Shown in pieces: positions 62,246 through 64,000 of a DNA stretch of 64,000 bases (positions are counted from its first letter, which is position 1; every line of letters begins with the position of its first letter). The stretch comes from Lichenostomus cassidix (Eukaryota; Chordata; Aves; Passeriformes; Meliphagidae), in NCBI GenBank assembly GCA_008360975.2, contig CM039182.1, positions 17,332,324-17,396,323 on the forward strand, read 5' to 3'. Below the pieces are notes generated by a model, which worked only from the letters and a program-made list of their open reading frames with translations, had not been told where the DNA came from and did not search any database. Made by a program: the position numbers and the translations under genes.

Positions 62246-64000
62246 ACATGGAGTAGGAAAACCAGTTGTGAGGGAGCATAAGCATATCTGAATAAACAAG
62301 AGCTGACACAGAATCTCCACTCTATTGTCTAACCAAAGTGTCACAGATTCAGAAAGCTGAGATCTTTCTCTTTGTCATGTCCTTGTATTTCCCTGTTTAA
62401 TTCGGAAATAGAAGCAATAAAAAGCCCAGACAGATGTTATTTCACTTCCCTGCACTTAAAGGACAAGTGAATCTTTGTGGAAAAGCTGCCTCTTGAGCTG
62501 CCAGCTACCAATGTGACAGGCAGAGAAGCTCCCCTGAGATTTAAATACATATCCACAAAATTTTGCTAACTGTCCAAACACAGTATTTAAGTGACTGCTG
62601 CTATTATACAGAGGTTTTCAGCTATCAGAATAGTCACAGTTTAAAAAGGGGGAGAAATAACAAACCAAAACAAAACCAAAACCAAAAAAATTCCAAACAT
62701 AAAAAAAGCCCAACTACAACTTTTCCATTATTAACATTTTATTCAGGCTATAAGATATGGCAACATGGAAAATAGAAAATATTTTGCTTCTTTATTTAAT
62801 TAGTCATCTTATATTAAAACAAGAAGAGCAGTTAGCATTTTACCAACAGAGAAGTGTGCTGGAACAAGGTATCCCTAAAGCAAACCATTCTCAGGGCAGC
62901 AGAGGAAGGGCTTGCTGGCACCAGCAGGCTCAGCTGTTAGCTCTGCACAGACCTTAACAAATGTGTGCAGCCTACTAAAGGTAATTAAATGTTGAAAGGC
63001 TTATTTTGGAGAGCAAAGCCTGATAATTCTCTGCCTTGAAAATATGCTTGTAACAATGACAGGGCTTTTTTTAGTTCTAGCTTCATGTTAGCATGAAGTG
63101 CAAGGTTATATTATACTTCAATTGATTAAGTGCTGATCGCCCCGGTAGACAGATTTGATTATATTGCAAGTATGAGCCTGGAGAGAGTAATTAGTAGTTT
63201 CATCCTCATTCTGCATCTCCAGTTTCACATTTAGATTATGAACAGAGCCTTTCAGGCTTCTTAATTTATTTTTACAAGATATCACAGATCCACAGCTGTT
63301 TGGCAGCAGATACAGTAAAAGGTGCATTTGTGAAATATATTGAGCCCTTAATTATTAAGGCATTTCTTGTTTTGGTGACCTCCATCCTTGCTCAACTTAT
63401 CTGCAGTCACAGTCAGCAATAGCTGTGGAAGAAATGGAGCAAAGACAGCTAAACTGTTTAGGCAGCAGCATTAATGCTGACTTTGATGGCTTTCTTCACC
63501 TGTTCACTTTCTTCTATTTAAAATTGTCATGTGGCTGGCAAAGCACTCAGGAAAGTTTACACTTGTCCAGTCATGATTTTCAGGACACAGCTTTTTGTCC
63601 TTGACTTTTATTCTTTTGTCTTGCAGGGACACAGGCACAAAACCAGGTTCTGAATTGCATACTAACCTGATGTTAATAAGAGATAAGAAAAGACTCTAAC
63701 ATCCAGGCTATCTCTATAAAATATTTCGGTGCCTAGTACTCACTAATGCACAGTATAGATGCAATTTAAAGTGGTGACAGGAAGAAAAAAAGTATTTAAA
63801 TACTTTTATAAGTAGCACGATCATAAGTAGACCCCAAAAAGGATCAAGGATTTGGTAGAGAGAATTGCTGACCAAAGTGAAATATGCATAATTAGTAAGT
63901 AATTTATCAACCTCAGTAGATTTACTTAAATGCCACAAGTGGAATGGCAAACCAAAATATAATTTTTGGGATACTACAGGAGTGCATTTCTTTCTGCCAA
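62246..64000. other. Non-genic right end
   Basis: An A/C-rich tract at about 62657-62690 and a conserved-looking AT-rich block at 63120-63420 that contains the perfect palindrome CCTTAATTATTAAGG (63346-63360). No supported exon. Confidence 0.5.

Noticed and set aside
1..64000. Endogenous retrovirus, CRISPR array, operon or tRNA gene
   Set aside because: No LTR pair, primer-binding site with gag/pol-like frames, regularly spaced repeats, ribosome binding sites or cloverleaf was seen anywhere.

Overview
This window looks like nuclear DNA from a bird. It is AT-rich, non-operonic and almost free of long open frames. The only interspersed repeats I can name with confidence are CR1 LINE fragments ending in the avian CR1 3' tail (repeats of ATTCTATG/ATTCTGTG type), plus much older amniote repeats. 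The longest CR1 piece (about 61.55-62.25 kb) matches what I recall of CR1 subfamilies in neoavian birds. I cannot name species or chromosome. No bacterial, viral or CRISPR-type locus is present, and I found no rRNA, tRNA or convincing endogenous retrovirus.

Layout. 1-35.5 kb is mostly intronic or intergenic sequence with scattered CR1 fragments, simple repeats and a few gene-like signals. These are a well-formed 98-bp splice-bounded segment on the minus strand at 14.74-14.83 kb, a CCAAT/TATA promoter-like block with a downstream splice donor on the plus strand at 15.29-15.46 kb, and a small CpG-rich patch at 26.68-27.06 kb. The one strong landmark is a CpG island at about 35.59-36.34 kb. It holds several minus-strand splice donors, which suggests a minus-strand gene with a 5'UTR first exon. 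It is flanked on its right by a PBX/PREP-type site and a plus-strand TATA box. From 36.5 to 64 kb the sequence is again gene-poor. The best protein-coding signal is a minus-strand exon at 45.06-45.27 kb (57 codons after an ATG, strong acceptor and GTGAGT donor). A possible in-phase second exon and an AATAAA lie just downstream of it. I do not recognise the protein.

Repeats of note: an extensively decayed ancient CR1/L3-type LINE reverse-transcriptase region at about 56.33-58.09 kb, an ancient MIR/L2-tail-like SINE at 37.6-37.85 kb, a palindromic old repeat at 47.47-47.55 kb, and a 29-bp perfect tandem duplication in a G/T-rich tract at 52.1 kb.

Overall this reads as the 5' end of one gene (probably transcribed leftward from the CpG island) set in a gene-poor, possibly regulatory landscape. 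A small unrecognised minus-strand gene candidate lies about 9 kb upstream of that promoter. I did not find a previously undescribed system. The candidate exons and conserved-looking blocks are the items most worth testing.
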